A stretch of DNA of 64,000 bases, from assembly GCF_000429345.1 (NCBI RefSeq), contig NZ_AUBR01000005.1, positions 39,082 through 103,081 of the forward strand, in the 5' to 3' direction. This document shows positions 24,900-33,620 of the stretch, one piece after another. How positions within the stretch are numbered: position 1 is the first letter of the stretch; the number at the start of each line of letters is the position of its first letter. Source of the DNA: Desulfovirgula thermocuniculi DSM 16036 (lineage in GTDB: Bacteria > Bacillota > Desulfotomaculia > Desulfotomaculales > Desulfovirgulaceae). The position numbers were made by a program, and so were the translations under genes. The notes beneath the pieces are model-generated. The model was not told where the DNA came from. It saw only the letters and a program-made list of their open reading frames with translations, and did no database searches.

Positions 24900-26160
24900 C
24901 ATCTTTGCGGCGCTCTTCCTGCTAAACGTACCCGTGGCCGTCAGCCTGGCCGTGGCGGCCCTGGTCATCCTGGCCACCACCACCGACTTTACCCTCTACA
25001 TGGTCGTGCAGCGCATGTTTGCCTCGCTTCTCTCCCCGCCGCTCATGGCCATCCCTGCCTTTGTCTTTGCCGGGGTGGTCATGTCCCACGGGGGCATTGC
25101 CAAATACCTCATAGCCGCTCTGCGGGCCTGGTTCGGGCACCTGCCCGGGGGGCTCTCCGTGGTGACCATCATGTCCTGCGCCATTTTTGCCGCCATTTCC
25201 GGCTCCAGCCCGGCCACGGCGGCGGCCATCGGGGCCATCATGCTGCCGGCCATGATGGAAGCCGGGTACGACAAGCGCTACGCCATGGGCCTGGTGGCCG
25301 CCTCCGGTACCCTGGGCATCCTCATCCCGCCCAGCGTGACCATGGTCATTTACGGCATCGTCACCGAGGAGTCCATCGGCAAGCTGTTCATGGGCGGCCT
25401 TTTGCCCGGCCTGTTCCTGGCCGGCGTGCTCATTATTTTTGCCATTATCTATGCCCGGGTAAAGGGCTACGGGCGGGGTGAGCGGGCCTCCTGGGAGGAG
25501 CGCTGGAAGGCCACCCTCAAGGCCATCCCCGGGGCCTTTCTACCCGTCTTCATACTCGGGACCATCTACCTGGGGATCGTCACCCCCACCGAGGCGGCGG
25601 TGCTCTCCGTGTTCTACGCCCTCTTTGTCTCGGCCTTCGTCTACCGCGAGCTGAAGTGGGAGAGCTTCCGCAAGATCTTCAGGGAAGCCATTAACATTAC
25701 CTCCATGATTTACCTCATCATTGCCGCGGCCATGGTCTTTTCCCTCTACCTGACCGCCGAGCAGGTGCCCAACCAGGTGGCTGAGTGGATTGCCGAGCAC
25801 AACCTCAACAAGTATACCTTCTTCCTGGCCACCAACCTCATGTTCTTCATCATGGGCACCTTCCTAGAAGCTGTTTCCATTACCCTGATCACCCTGCCCA
25901 TCCTGCTGCCCATGATCAAGGCGCTGAACATCGACCTCATCCACTACGCGGTGGTCATGACGGTAAACATGGAGCTGGCCATGATCACCCCGCCGGTGGG
26001 GCTGAACCTCTTTGTGGTCTCCGCCATGGCCAAGGAGCGCCTGGAGGAAGTGGTGAAGGGCGTCTGGCCTTTCATCCTGGTTTTAATCTCCGTCCTGGTA
26101 CTGCTTATCTTCTGGCCGCAAATCTCCCTGTACATCCCCAGGGTGCTCATGGAGCGCTAG
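24877..26160 (+). CDS. dctM: TRAP transporter large permease DctM
   Basis: A 427-residue membrane protein with about 12 hydrophobic segments. The DctM landmarks are AIPAFVFAGVVM, AAISGSSPATAAAIGAIMLPAM, ASGTLGILIPPSVTMVIYGIV and MELAMITPPVGLNLFVV. It forms the transport channel of the TRAP system with DctQ. Translation is coupled to dctQ by overlap, and GAAGAGGTGAAGG precedes the ATG. The sigma-54 activator gene starts 24 bases later in the same direction. Confidence 0.95.
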   Translation: MGTALLFSIFAALFLLNVPVAVSLAVAALVILATTTDFTLYMVVQRMFASLLSPPLMAIPAFVFAGVVMSHGGIAKYLIAALRAWFGHLPGGLSVVTIMSCAIFAAISGSSPATAAAIGAIMLPAMMEAGYDKRYAMGLVAASGTLGILIPPSVTMVIYGIVTEESIGKLFMGGLLPGLFLAGVLIIFAIIYARVKGYGRGERASWEERWKATLKAIPGAFLPVFILGTIYLGIVTPTEAAVLSVFYALFVSAFVYRELKWESFRKIFREAINITSMIYLIIAAAMVFSLYLTAEQVPNQVAEWIAEHNLNKYTFFLATNLMFFIMGTFLEAVSITLITLPILLPMIKALNIDLIHYAVVMTVNMELAMITPPVGLNLFVVSAMAKERLEEVVKGVWPFILVLISVLVLLIFWPQISLYIPRVLMER

Positions 26161-26184
26161 CAGTATTGCCGGGGGGAGAAAAAG

Positions 26185-27804
26185 GTGGGCGATTTCTTTG
26201 AGGCACTGTGCGCACTGCTGGTCCCGCTGGCCCGGTTGGCCGGCGGCTACGCCATGGCCCTCGACCTGGAAAGTAACCGCCAAAAGACCGTGGACGAGGA
26301 GGGCAGGGAAATGGATGGTCCGCCGGGCGGCTGGGAGGGGCTGGAGGAGGCAATTAAAGCCGCCAGGCCCCTCCTGGTTTCCTCCGGGGCCGAAGACGGT
26401 GTGCAGTATTTTTACCTGCCCACCGGGGGGTGCCTTCTGGCGGTAAATAACCGCCTGCGCGCCCGGAGGGAAGGCAACTTAAAGGAGGTCTTCCGGGAAG
26501 CCCTGCCCTTAATTGCCAGGGTGGCCGGCGGGGAGGCGGTGCTCTTTGACCGCCGGGGCCTGCGCTTTTGCAGCGTGGGTCCCGACGGGCGGGAAACGCC
26601 CAAGGGGATGGGGGAGTACACCCACCTCGGCAGGCGGGCCATGGAGCTGGGCCGCCCGGTCATCGGGCCCTCGCTGCTGGAAGAAGGGGCGCTGGCCGTG
26701 CGCATCCCCGTGACCGGGGAGTTCGGCCTGGGGTTTAACAACGTGCTGGCGGTGAGGCAGAAAAAGGCGCTGGCCGCCTCGCGGCAGGGATACCATGCCC
26801 GGTACACGTTTGCGGATATTGTCGGCAACAGCCCGGCCATCCGCCAGTGCATCCAGCAGGCCCGCCAGGTGGCGGCCACCGATTCCACGGTGCTGCTCTG
26901 CGGGGAGACGGGCACCGGCAAGGAGCTCTTTGCCCAGGCCATCCACCACGCCAGCCGGCGCAGCCGAGGGCCGTTTGTGGCCCTGAACTGCGGGGCCATT
27001 CCCGCCACGCTGGTGGAGAGCCAGCTGTTTGGCTATGAGGCGGGGGCCTTCACCGGAGCCAGCAGGAGCGGCCAGCCGGGGGTTTTCGAGCAGGCGCACG
27101 GGGGGACGCTCTTTTTAGATGAGATCAGTGAAATGGAGCTGGAAATGCAGTCGCGCCTCCTGCGGGTCCTGCAGGAGCGGGAGGTGGTGCGCATCGGAGG
27201 TAAAAAGGCCATTGCCGTGGACGTGCGCATCATTGCCTCCACCAATAAGGACCTGTGGCAGCTGGTGGCCAGCGGCAGGTTCCGCCAGGACCTGTACTAC
27301 CGCCTGAACGTGGTGGACCTGCGCATCCCGCCCCTCAGGGAAAGGATTGAGGACATACCTCTCCTGATCCACCACTTCATGGAGCGCTTCCGCCGCCATT
27401 TTGCCACCTTTGTGCGCGACATTTCCGGCGAGGCCCTGGAGTGCCTCATGCGCTACCCCTGGCCAGGCAACGTGCGGGAGCTGCAAAACTGCATAGAGAG
27501 GGTCATGAACCTGTGCACCCGCGAGGTAATCCAGCCGGAGGACCTGCCGGCGGTGGTGAGGGATTACCACATGCCGGCGGCTGCGGCAAGGGCAGTACCG
27601 GAAGCTCCTCCCTTTTACGCTCCGGGCTTAAAGGGGGCAACCCGGGCCATGGAGAGGGCGGCCATCATGCGGGCGCTGCAGGAGAGCGGCTACAGCCGGC
27701 GGCGTGCGGCGGAGAAGCTGGGCATCAGCGTAACCACGCTATGGCGTAAAATGAAAAAGCTGGGAATATATGCCACGGAGGAGATGGAGAGGAACCTCCA
27801 TTGA
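26185..27804 (+). CDS. Sigma-54-dependent activator (enhancer-binding protein) of the TRAP/CitE region
   Basis: A 539-residue enhancer-binding protein. The N-terminal about 205 residues are an unassigned sensor region, probably GAF/PAS-like. The AAA+ domain has Walker A GETGTGKE near 240, the sigma-54 contact loop GAFTGA near 287, and Walker B GGTLFLDEISEM. A Fis-type HTH ends the protein (RRRAAEKLGISVTTLWRKMKKL). Start GTG 26185 follows GGGGGGAG. It shares a strand with the TRAP genes, ends at a terminator, and lies immediately before dyads and a sigma-54 promoter, so it most likely activates the CitE operon. Confidence 0.94.
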   Translation: MGDFFEALCALLVPLARLAGGYAMALDLESNRQKTVDEEGREMDGPPGGWEGLEEAIKAARPLLVSSGAEDGVQYFYLPTGGCLLAVNNRLRARREGNLKEVFREALPLIARVAGGEAVLFDRRGLRFCSVGPDGRETPKGMGEYTHLGRRAMELGRPVIGPSLLEEGALAVRIPVTGEFGLGFNNVLAVRQKKALAASRQGYHARYTFADIVGNSPAIRQCIQQARQVAATDSTVLLCGETGTGKELFAQAIHHASRRSRGPFVALNCGAIPATLVESQLFGYEAGAFTGASRSGQPGVFEQAHGGTLFLDEISEMELEMQSRLLRVLQEREVVRIGGKKAIAVDVRIIASTNKDLWQLVASGRFRQDLYYRLNVVDLRIPPLRERIEDIPLLIHHFMERFRRHFATFVRDISGEALECLMRYPWPGNVRELQNCIERVMNLCTREVIQPEDLPAVVRDYHMPAAAARAVPEAPPFYAPGLKGATRAMERAAIMRALQESGYSRRRAAEKLGISVTTLWRKMKKLGIYATEEMERNLH

Positions 27805-27824
27805 AATGCCGGAAAAATCAGCGG

Positions 27825-27850
27825 GGCCAGGGTTATCCTGGCCTTTTCAT
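27825..27850 (+). terminator. Intrinsic terminator after the sigma-54 activator gene
   Basis: A 7-bp GC-rich stem GGCCAGG/CCTGGCC with GTTAT loop, then TTTTCATTT. It separates the TRAP/activator transcript from the CitE operon. Confidence 0.85.
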
Positions 27851-27853
27851 TTA

Positions 27854-27893
27854 TGCAATAATTGCAACTTTTCATGTCTTTGCAGGAATGCAA
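27854..27893. promoter_or_regulatory. Upstream activator dyads for the CitE operon
   Basis: Two dyads with a shared TTGCA core: TGCAAT-A-ATTGCA (27854-27866) and TTGCA-GGAA-TGCAA (27880-27893), centres about 26 bases apart and about 65-90 bases before the sigma-54 promoter. This is the usual placement of enhancer-binding-protein sites. The binder is inferred to be the adjacent activator. Confidence 0.65.
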
Positions 27894-27936
27894 TGAGCAG
27901 GAAGGGGAACTACCGGCTGTGGGGAGATGGCGCGTT

Positions 27937-27952
27937 TGGCACGGGTATTGCG
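27937..27952 (+). promoter_or_regulatory. Sigma-54 promoter of the CitE operon
   Basis: TGGCAC-GGGTA-TTGCG fits the -24/-12 consensus TGGCAC-N5-TTGCW at all but the last base. Transcription would begin near 27964, about 30 bases before the first start codon at 27995. Confidence 0.88.
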
Positions 27953-27994
27953 TGAATTTTGCCTAAAAGCCAAATTGCAGGAGGTGAGGGGCAG

Positions 27995-28870
27995 ATGGCA
28001 AGGCCGCTGCGCAGCTTTCTCTTTGCCCCGGCCAGCGACCAGAGGAAGGCGGAAAAGGCCCTTTCCCTGGATGCCGACGCGGTGATCCTCGATCTGGAAG
28101 ATGCCGTGGCCGTGACGGAAAAGGTGCGGGCCCGCAGCCTGGTGGTCGACCTGGTGCAAAGGGGGCCGCGGGAGAAAATTTACGTGCGCGTAAACGGCGT
28201 GAACACGCCCTGGGTGGTCGGGGACCTCATGGCGGTGGTGGGGGCCAGGCCGGCAGGAGTTGTCTTGCCCAAGGCCGAGTTGGCCGAGGAAATCAGGCAC
28301 GTGCACTGGTTGATTGGCCAGCTGGAAAAGGAATACGGGTTTACGCCGGGTGAGTTAGAAATCATCCCGCTGGTGGAAACCGCCAGGGGGGTGCTAAACG
28401 CCCGCGAGATAGCCACGAGCTGCCCGCGGATTAAGCGCCTGGCTTTCGGGGCCATCGACTACACCCTGGACCTGGGGGTATCCCTTACCAAAGCGGGTGC
28501 GGAGATCATGTACGCCCGTTCTCACTTGGTGGCGGCCAGCCGCGCTGCCGGCCTCGAGGGACCCGTTGATACGGTCTACCCGCACCTGGGCGACCCCGAG
28601 GGGCTGGCGGAGGAATGCCGGCTGGCGCGCGGGCTGGGCTTTGCGGGAAAACTGGTTATCCATCCGGCACAGATTCAGCCAGTAAACGAAATTTTCTCCC
28701 CCACGGCGCAGGAGATAGCCTTTGCAGCCAAAGTGGTGCGGGCCTTCGAGGAGGCCGAGGCCAAGGGTATCGCCGCCGTACAGGTGGAGGGCAGGTTTAT
28801 TGATTATCCCGTGGCGGCCTGGGCAAGGCGCGTGCTGGATGTCGCCCGGGTTCTAGGCCTTGCGGAATAA
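27995..28870 (+). CDS. CitE/HpcH-type CoA-ester lyase
   Basis: A 291-residue TIM-barrel lyase of the HpcH/HpaI-CitE family, which includes citryl-CoA, malyl-CoA and citramalyl-CoA lyases. Motifs seen: RSFLFAPASDQRKAEKAL, AVILDLEDAV (metal-binding acidic pair), IYVRVNGVNTPW, IIPLVETARG and GKLVIHPAQI near the CoA site. It would split a 3-hydroxyacyl-CoA-type dicarboxylate thioester into acetyl-CoA and an oxoacid. It is the first gene of the sigma-54 operon and is followed by a CoA ligase that could supply its substrate. ATG 27995 follows GGAGGTGAGG; an upstream TTG overlaps the promoter. Substrate specificity cannot be read from sequence alone. Confidence 0.88.
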   Translation: MARPLRSFLFAPASDQRKAEKALSLDADAVILDLEDAVAVTEKVRARSLVVDLVQRGPREKIYVRVNGVNTPWVVGDLMAVVGARPAGVVLPKAELAEEIRHVHWLIGQLEKEYGFTPGELEIIPLVETARGVLNAREIATSCPRIKRLAFGAIDYTLDLGVSLTKAGAEIMYARSHLVAASRAAGLEGPVDTVYPHLGDPEGLAEECRLARGLGFAGKLVIHPAQIQPVNEIFSPTAQEIAFAAKVVRAFEEAEAKGIAAVQVEGRFIDYPVAAWARRVLDVARVLGLAE

Positions 28871-28893
28871 GGGTTACAAGGGGAGTGATTGGT

Positions 28894-30120
28894 ATGGGGA
28901 GGTTGCTTGAGCATCACGGTAAGCAGCTTTTAAGGGAGGAGGGCATAGCCGTCCCGGCCTTTGAGGTGGCCGCCAGCGCGGCGGAAGCCGGGGAGGCGGC
29001 CCGGAGGCTGGGCAAGCCGGTAGTTTTAAAGGCGCTGGTGCCCGTGGGCAAGAGGGGAAAGGCGGGGGCCGTGAAGTTTGCCCTGACTCCGGAAGAGGCC
29101 GGGGAAAGGGCGGCGGAGCTCCTGGGCATGACCGTGCGGGAGTTTCCCGTGGAAAAGGTGCTGGTGGAGGAGAAGCTGGAAATCGCCCGGGAATGGTACG
29201 TCTCCGTTACCTACGATAAGAGCAAGAAGGTGCCGGTGGTTATTGCCAGCACGCGGGGCGGCGTGGAGGTGGAAGAGCTGAGCCGCTCCTACCCGGAGGA
29301 AATTATTTTCTGCCCCGTTGACCCCCTGGAAGGGCTGCCCGCTTACCGTACGCGGGAAATTTGGGCCGACCTGGGTGTAAGAGGCAAGCTCCTGCTAGCG
29401 GCCAGCCAGTTCCTGCAAAGGCTTTACGCGGCCTTTGACCGCTACGATGCCTACCTTTTGGAAGTCAACCCCCTAGTGGTCACCCCGCAGGAAGAGCTGG
29501 TGGCGGCGGCGGTGGTCATGGGCGTGGACGACAGCGCCGTCTACCGGCAGCCCCGCCTTGCCGGCGTGGTCCAGCTGGGCAGCGAGCGGGCATGGCGACC
29601 TCTTACCGAACTAGAAAAGAAAATGGTGGAGGTCAACGAATCCGATCCTTACCGGGGGACGGCGCGCTACACCGAGATGCCCGACGGCGATATCGGCTTC
29701 ATGTGCGGGGGCGGGGGAGGCAGCCTCCTCTGCTTTGACACGCTGCTGGCCCTCGGGGGCCGCCCGGCGAACTATTCTGAGGTGGGCGGGAACCCCACTG
29801 AGGAAAAGGTTTACGGCCTGACCAAGGGAATTCTCTCTAAGCCGGGCGTCAAGGGGCTGTTTGTCTGCCACAACATCACCAACAACACCCAGGTGGACGT
29901 GCTGGCCAGGGGAATAGTGAGGGCGCTCCGTGAGCTGGGGATTAACCCGGCAACCTTTCCGGTGGTGGTGCGGGAGGCCGGCGTCAACGATGCCCAGGCC
30001 CGGGAGATCTTTACCGCCGCCGGGGTGGAGTATTACGGCGACGAGATTACCATGACCGAAGCATGCCGGCGCATGGTGGCCCGCATGCGGGAAGTTTACG
30101 GGGAGAGGGGGCAAAGCTAG
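28894..30120 (+). CDS. ATP-dependent CoA ligase beta-like subunit (SucC/ATP-citrate-lyase superfamily)
   Basis: A 408-residue ATP-grasp subunit: GKPVVLKALVPVGKRGKAGAV (nucleotide loop), LLEVNPLVV (metal-binding Glu/Asn), and a C-terminal flavodoxin-like ligase domain. It differs from the canonical SucC in this window (40766-41878): the usual NIFGGI segment is replaced by CHNITNNTQVDVLA, which recalls the corresponding loop of ATP-citrate lyase and citryl-CoA synthetase. It should activate a carboxylate other than, or beyond, succinate, feeding the CitE-type lyase upstream. ATG 28894 is preferred over GTG 28885 on site spacing (AAGGGGAG). The alpha-subunit gene overlaps its stop by one base. 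Confidence 0.85.
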   Translation: MGRLLEHHGKQLLREEGIAVPAFEVAASAAEAGEAARRLGKPVVLKALVPVGKRGKAGAVKFALTPEEAGERAAELLGMTVREFPVEKVLVEEKLEIAREWYVSVTYDKSKKVPVVIASTRGGVEVEELSRSYPEEIIFCPVDPLEGLPAYRTREIWADLGVRGKLLLAASQFLQRLYAAFDRYDAYLLEVNPLVVTPQEELVAAAVVMGVDDSAVYRQPRLAGVVQLGSERAWRPLTELEKKMVEVNESDPYRGTARYTEMPDGDIGFMCGGGGGSLLCFDTLLALGGRPANYSEVGGNPTEEKVYGLTKGILSKPGVKGLFVCHNITNNTQVDVLARGIVRALRELGINPATFPVVVREAGVNDAQAREIFTAAGVEYYGDEITMTEACRRMVARMREVYGERGQS

Positions 30121-31016
30121 TGGGCATTCTCATTGACCGGCACTCGCGCATTGTCATCCAGGGCATTACGGGGCGGGAGGCGAGCATGGTTACACGGCAC
30201 ACCCTGGCCTACGGCACGCGCATCGTTGCCGGCGTGACGCCGGGTAAAGGCGGGCAGGAAGTGCACGGCGTGCCGGTGTACGATACCCTCAGGGAGGCGT
30301 GCCGCGAGCACTCACCGGACACCTCCGTGATTTACGTGCCTCCGGCTGCCGTCTACGATGCGGTGGCCGAGGCGGTGGCCAACGGCATCAAGCTCATCCT
30401 CATCCCCACGGAAAACGTGCCGCAGAAAGATGCGGTGAAGCTCCTGGCCCTGGCCCGCCGCGCAGGGGTAAGGGTCATAGGGCCCAATTCCGTGGGCGTG
30501 ATTAACCCCGCGGAGCGGGTCAAGCTGGGGGCCATTGGGGGCGACAACGTGGAGCGCTGCTTTGTTCCAGGCCCGGTGGGAGTCATTTCCCGGAGCGGGG
30601 GTATGACCGCCGAAGTTTCCTGGATGGTGAAAAGGGCCGGTTACGGGGTGAGCACCAGCGTGAGCATAGGCGGCGACGCCCTGATCGGCACCACCATTGC
30701 CGAGCTGCTGGCCCTTTTTGAAGAGGACCCACAAACGCGGGCGGTGGTGGTCTTTTCGGAACCGGGCACTTCCCAGGAAGAGGAAGCAGCCGACCTCATC
30801 CTGCGGGGAGGGTTTACCAAACCCCTCATAGCCTATATTGCCGGCCGCTTTACGGAGCACATGCCTGAAGGCACGGTCTTCGGCCATGCGGCAGCGCTCA
30901 TTTCGGGCAACTACGGGCGCCCCTCCCTTAAGGCCGCCCGCCTGAGGGAGGCTGGGGCGCACGTGCTGGATGACTTTGACCACCTCATACCCACCCTCCG
31001 GAAGATCCTGGGATAA
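30120..31016 (+). CDS. CoA ligase alpha-like subunit (SucD superfamily)
   Basis: A 298-residue SucD-type subunit with N-terminal CoA-binding Rossmann domain ([42 protein letters not shown]) and ligase domain. The phospho-His loop is [10 protein letters not shown], where canonical SucD has MGHAGAI. It partners the preceding gene in ATP-dependent thioester formation. GTG 30120 overlaps the TAG of that gene (TAGTG). The paralogous sucD for the mmc pathway is at 41896, so two ligase pairs lie 11 kb apart. Confidence 0.87.
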   Translation: MGILIDRHSRIVIQGITGREASMVTRHTLAYGTRIVAGVTPGKGGQEVHGVPVYDTLREACREHSPDTSVIYVPPAAVYDAVAEAVANGIKLILIPTENVPQKDAVKLLALARRAGVRVIGPNSVGVINPAERVKLGAIGGDNVERCFVPGPVGVISRSGGMTAEVSWMVKRAGYGVSTSVSIGGDALIGTTIAELLALFEEDPQTRAVVVFSEPGTSQEEEAADLILRGGFTKPLIAYIAGRFTEHMPEGTVFGHAAALISGNYGRPSLKAARLREAGAHVLDDFDHLIPTLRKILG

Positions 31017-31029
31017 AGGGGCTGTGAAA

Positions 31030-32373
31030 ATGTATACCCGGAGTTTGGCCGGATTCACCTGCGGGCTCAGTTTCCGCTCCCTGCCCCGGGAAGCCGTGCA
31101 CATGGCCAAGCTGGCCCTGCTTGACTGGGTGGCTTCGGCTGTGGCCGGCGGTCGGGAGGCTCCCGCCCGCATGGCTTTAAAGGTCATCAGGGGCCAGGGG
31201 GGTTACCCCCAGGCCACCCTTTTAAGCGAGGGCGAAAAGACCTCCTGCTTAAACGCGGCCCTGTTTAACGGCCTGGCCTCCCATATACTGGAGCTCGATG
31301 ACGTGCACCGGGGGGCCATCATCCATGCCGGGGCAGCCGTCTTGCCGGCAGCGCTGGCCGTGGCGGAGATGACCCGCTCCAGCGGGCGGCAGCTCCTGGA
31401 AGCCATAGTGGCCGGTTACGAGGTGGCCATACGCACCGGCGAGGCCGTCACGCCCTCTCACTATTATTACTGGCACACTACGGGCACCTGCGGCACCTTC
31501 GGGGCGGCAGCTGCTGCCGGCAAGCTCCTGGGCTTAAACGAGGAGCAGATGGTCTGGGCCCTGGGCAATGCCGGCACCCAGGCCGCCGGCCTCTGGGAGT
31601 TCCTTGCCGACGGGGCCATGTCCAAGCACCTGCACCCGGGGAGAGCGGCGCAGAGCGGTGTGCTGGCCGCCCTGCTGGCCCGCGAGGGGTTTACCGGAGC
31701 TACGCGCATCCTGGAAGGGGAAAGGGGCTTTTGCCGGGCCACAGCCCCCAGCTTCGACCTCTCAAAGCTCACTGCCGGGTTGGGAGAGCGGCCCTACAAG
31801 GTCGAAGAGAATTCCTTCAAGATCCATGCTTCCTGCCGGCACACCCACCCGGCGGTGGACGTGGTGCTGGATTTGGCGAGGCGGCATGACCTGCGCCCCG
31901 ACCGCGTAGGCGGCGTAATCGTGCGCACCTACCGCACCGCCCTGGATATTACTGCCAACCACCAGCCGTCTTCCGTCTATGCCGCCAAGTTCAGCCTGCC
32001 CTTCTGTGTGGCCCTGGCCCTGGTAAAAAGGCGCTGTGCCCTGGCGGATTTTACCCCGGAGAACCTCTTCCACCCGGAGGTACGCGAGCTCATGGGCCGC
32101 GTGAGCCTGGTGGCCGACGCGGAGCTGGATGCCCTGCACCCGGAGCGCTGGCCGGCGGTGGTGGAAATAAGCACCGTGGACGGCCAGGTTTATACGGGCA
32201 GGACCGATTTCCCCCGGGGCGACCCGGAAAACCCCTTAACGGAGGAAGAGTTAAGGGAGAAGTTTTACGGCCTGGTCGCGGGGCCTTGGGGGGAAAAGAA
32301 GGCGGAAGCCCTGGGCATGGCCATCTTGAACCTGGAAGAGGTGGAGGACGTAGCGGAACTTTTGAAAGTTTAA
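31030..32373 (+). CDS. MmgE/PrpD family protein
   Basis: A 447-residue member of the family containing 2-methylcitrate dehydratase, cis-aconitate decarboxylase and iminodisuccinate epimerase. Motifs include DWVASAVAGG, ASHILELDDVHRGAIIHAGAAVLPAALA, GYEVAIRTGEAV, WHTTGTCGTFGAAAAAGKLLGL and FKIHASCRHTHPAVD. The methylcitrate-cycle partners prpB and prpC are absent, so that role is unlikely. In this operon it could hydrate or dehydrate a branched dicarboxylate such as mesaconate/citramalate (inference). ATG 31030 is spaced 8 bases from AAAGGGG. Confidence 0.88.
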   Translation: MYTRSLAGFTCGLSFRSLPREAVHMAKLALLDWVASAVAGGREAPARMALKVIRGQGGYPQATLLSEGEKTSCLNAALFNGLASHILELDDVHRGAIIHAGAAVLPAALAVAEMTRSSGRQLLEAIVAGYEVAIRTGEAVTPSHYYYWHTTGTCGTFGAAAAAGKLLGLNEEQMVWALGNAGTQAAGLWEFLADGAMSKHLHPGRAAQSGVLAALLAREGFTGATRILEGERGFCRATAPSFDLSKLTAGLGERPYKVEENSFKIHASCRHTHPAVDVVLDLARRHDLRPDRVGGVIVRTYRTALDITANHQPSSVYAAKFSLPFCVALALVKRRCALADFTPENLFHPEVRELMGRVSLVADAELDALHPERWPAVVEISTVDGQVYTGRTDFPRGDPENPLTEEELREKFYGLVAGPWGEKKAEALGMAILNLEEVEDVAELLKV

Positions 32374-32392
32374 ATCCCGGGGAGGGGTTCGG

Positions 32393-33601
32393 GTGGAAGG
32401 GTCCTTTACGGAATTAATGGACCGCGTGATCCGGCGCGGCCTCTGCACGGCTTGCGGCACCTGCGCCGGGATCTGCCCGGCAGGGTCCATTGGGTTTGAC
32501 TATGTAGACGGCGAGCCCCTGCCGCAGCTGGAAGGGGAGTGCCTCGCGTGCGGCTTTTGCCTGGCGGCATGTCCCGGGGAAGAGGTTGACCTACCCGCCC
32601 TGGAGGAGGTTGTTTTCGGGTGCCGGAGGCCGCAGGCGGTTCCCGACCTGGGGGTTTACCGCCGTATCCTGGCGGGGTGGGCCAAGGATGAATCCGTAAG
32701 GATGCGGGGAGCGGGCGGCGGCCTGGTGACGGCCCTCCTGCTCTACGCCCTGGACGAGGGGCTCGTTGACGCCGCTCTAGTGGCCGGTTTCCGTGCCGAC
32801 CAGCCGTGGCGTACCCAGGCCTGGCTGGCCACCACCCGGGAGCAAGTAGCGGCAGCCGCCCAGAGCAAGTACGCCTGCGTAACCGTAAATGCCTTGTTAA
32901 CACAGGCACTGCGGCAGGGCTACCGCAGGCTTGCCGTGGTGGGCCTGCCCTGCCATGTTCACGGCCTGCGCAAAATACAGCAGGCCGGCCAGCCGAGAGA
33001 TCTTGCCCAAAGCGTCATCCTGATTGTAGGGCTTTTCTGCGCTTCCCAGTTTTACTTTGAGGGTACCCGCCACCTGCTGGTGGAGCATCTAGGCGTACCG
33101 TCCCTGGAAAGAGTGAAGAGGTTAAGCTACCGGGACGGTGGTTGGCCGGGGCACCTGGTGGTAGAGCTTGAAGGGGGGCAGAGGCTGGTCCTCGACAGGC
33201 ACCAGTACATGTACCACCACCTCATGCCTGCCTTCAAGCGGGACCGCTGCGAGATGTGCGTGGACTGGAGCGCGGAGCTGGCCGACATAGCCGCTGGCGA
33301 CTTCTGGGACCCGCGGGCAAAGGCCGGGGAGTTTCTGGGGGCCTCCACCTGCCTGGTGCGCAGCGCGAGGGGTGAAGAGGTAGTGGAAGGGGCGCTACAA
33401 AAAGGGTATGTGGAGCTGGGGCCTGTGGGCGACCCCTTGCGCCTGGCGGCAGGGATAGGCTACGAGCTAAAAAAGCATGCCGCGGCATTCCGTCTCAGGC
33501 AGCGGCGCCGCTTTGGCTGGCCGGTGCCGGATTATCACCTGGAGGTAGACTACGAGCCTTTTGCGCGGGAATTTCACCTGGCGCCGGAAAAGGGAAAGTA
33601 A
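32393..33601 (+). CDS. FrhB/FdhB-type flavo-iron-sulfur oxidoreductase subunit
   Basis: A 402-residue protein with two ferredoxin-type [4Fe-4S] motifs at the N-terminus (Cys 18, 21, 24, 28 and 50, 53, 56, 60), then the coenzyme F420 hydrogenase/dehydrogenase beta-subunit domains (AQSKYACVTVNALLTQAL, VVGLPCHVHGLRKIQ, CEMCVDWSAELADIAAGDFWD). Members pass electrons between ferredoxin-like clusters and F420 or another flavin-binding partner. Here it precedes SdhA/SdhB-like genes, so it may be their electron exit. No membrane segment. GTG 32393 follows GGGGAGGGG. Confidence 0.88.
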   Translation: MEGSFTELMDRVIRRGLCTACGTCAGICPAGSIGFDYVDGEPLPQLEGECLACGFCLAACPGEEVDLPALEEVVFGCRRPQAVPDLGVYRRILAGWAKDESVRMRGAGGGLVTALLLYALDEGLVDAALVAGFRADQPWRTQAWLATTREQVAAAAQSKYACVTVNALLTQALRQGYRRLAVVGLPCHVHGLRKIQQAGQPRDLAQSVILIVGLFCASQFYFEGTRHLLVEHLGVPSLERVKRLSYRDGGWPGHLVVELEGGQRLVLDRHQYMYHHLMPAFKRDRCEMCVDWSAELADIAAGDFWDPRAKAGEFLGASTCLVRSARGEEVVEGALQKGYVELGPVGDPLRLAAGIGYELKKHAAAFRLRQRRRFGWPVPDYHLEVDYEPFAREFHLAPEKGK

Positions 33602-33620
33602 GACAGGAGGTGTGTTGAGC

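Noticed and set aside
31030..32373. 2-Methylcitrate dehydratase of a methylcitrate cycle
   Set aside because: No methylcitrate synthase or methylisocitrate lyase gene is nearby; the neighbours are a CoA ligase and a CoA-ester lyase.
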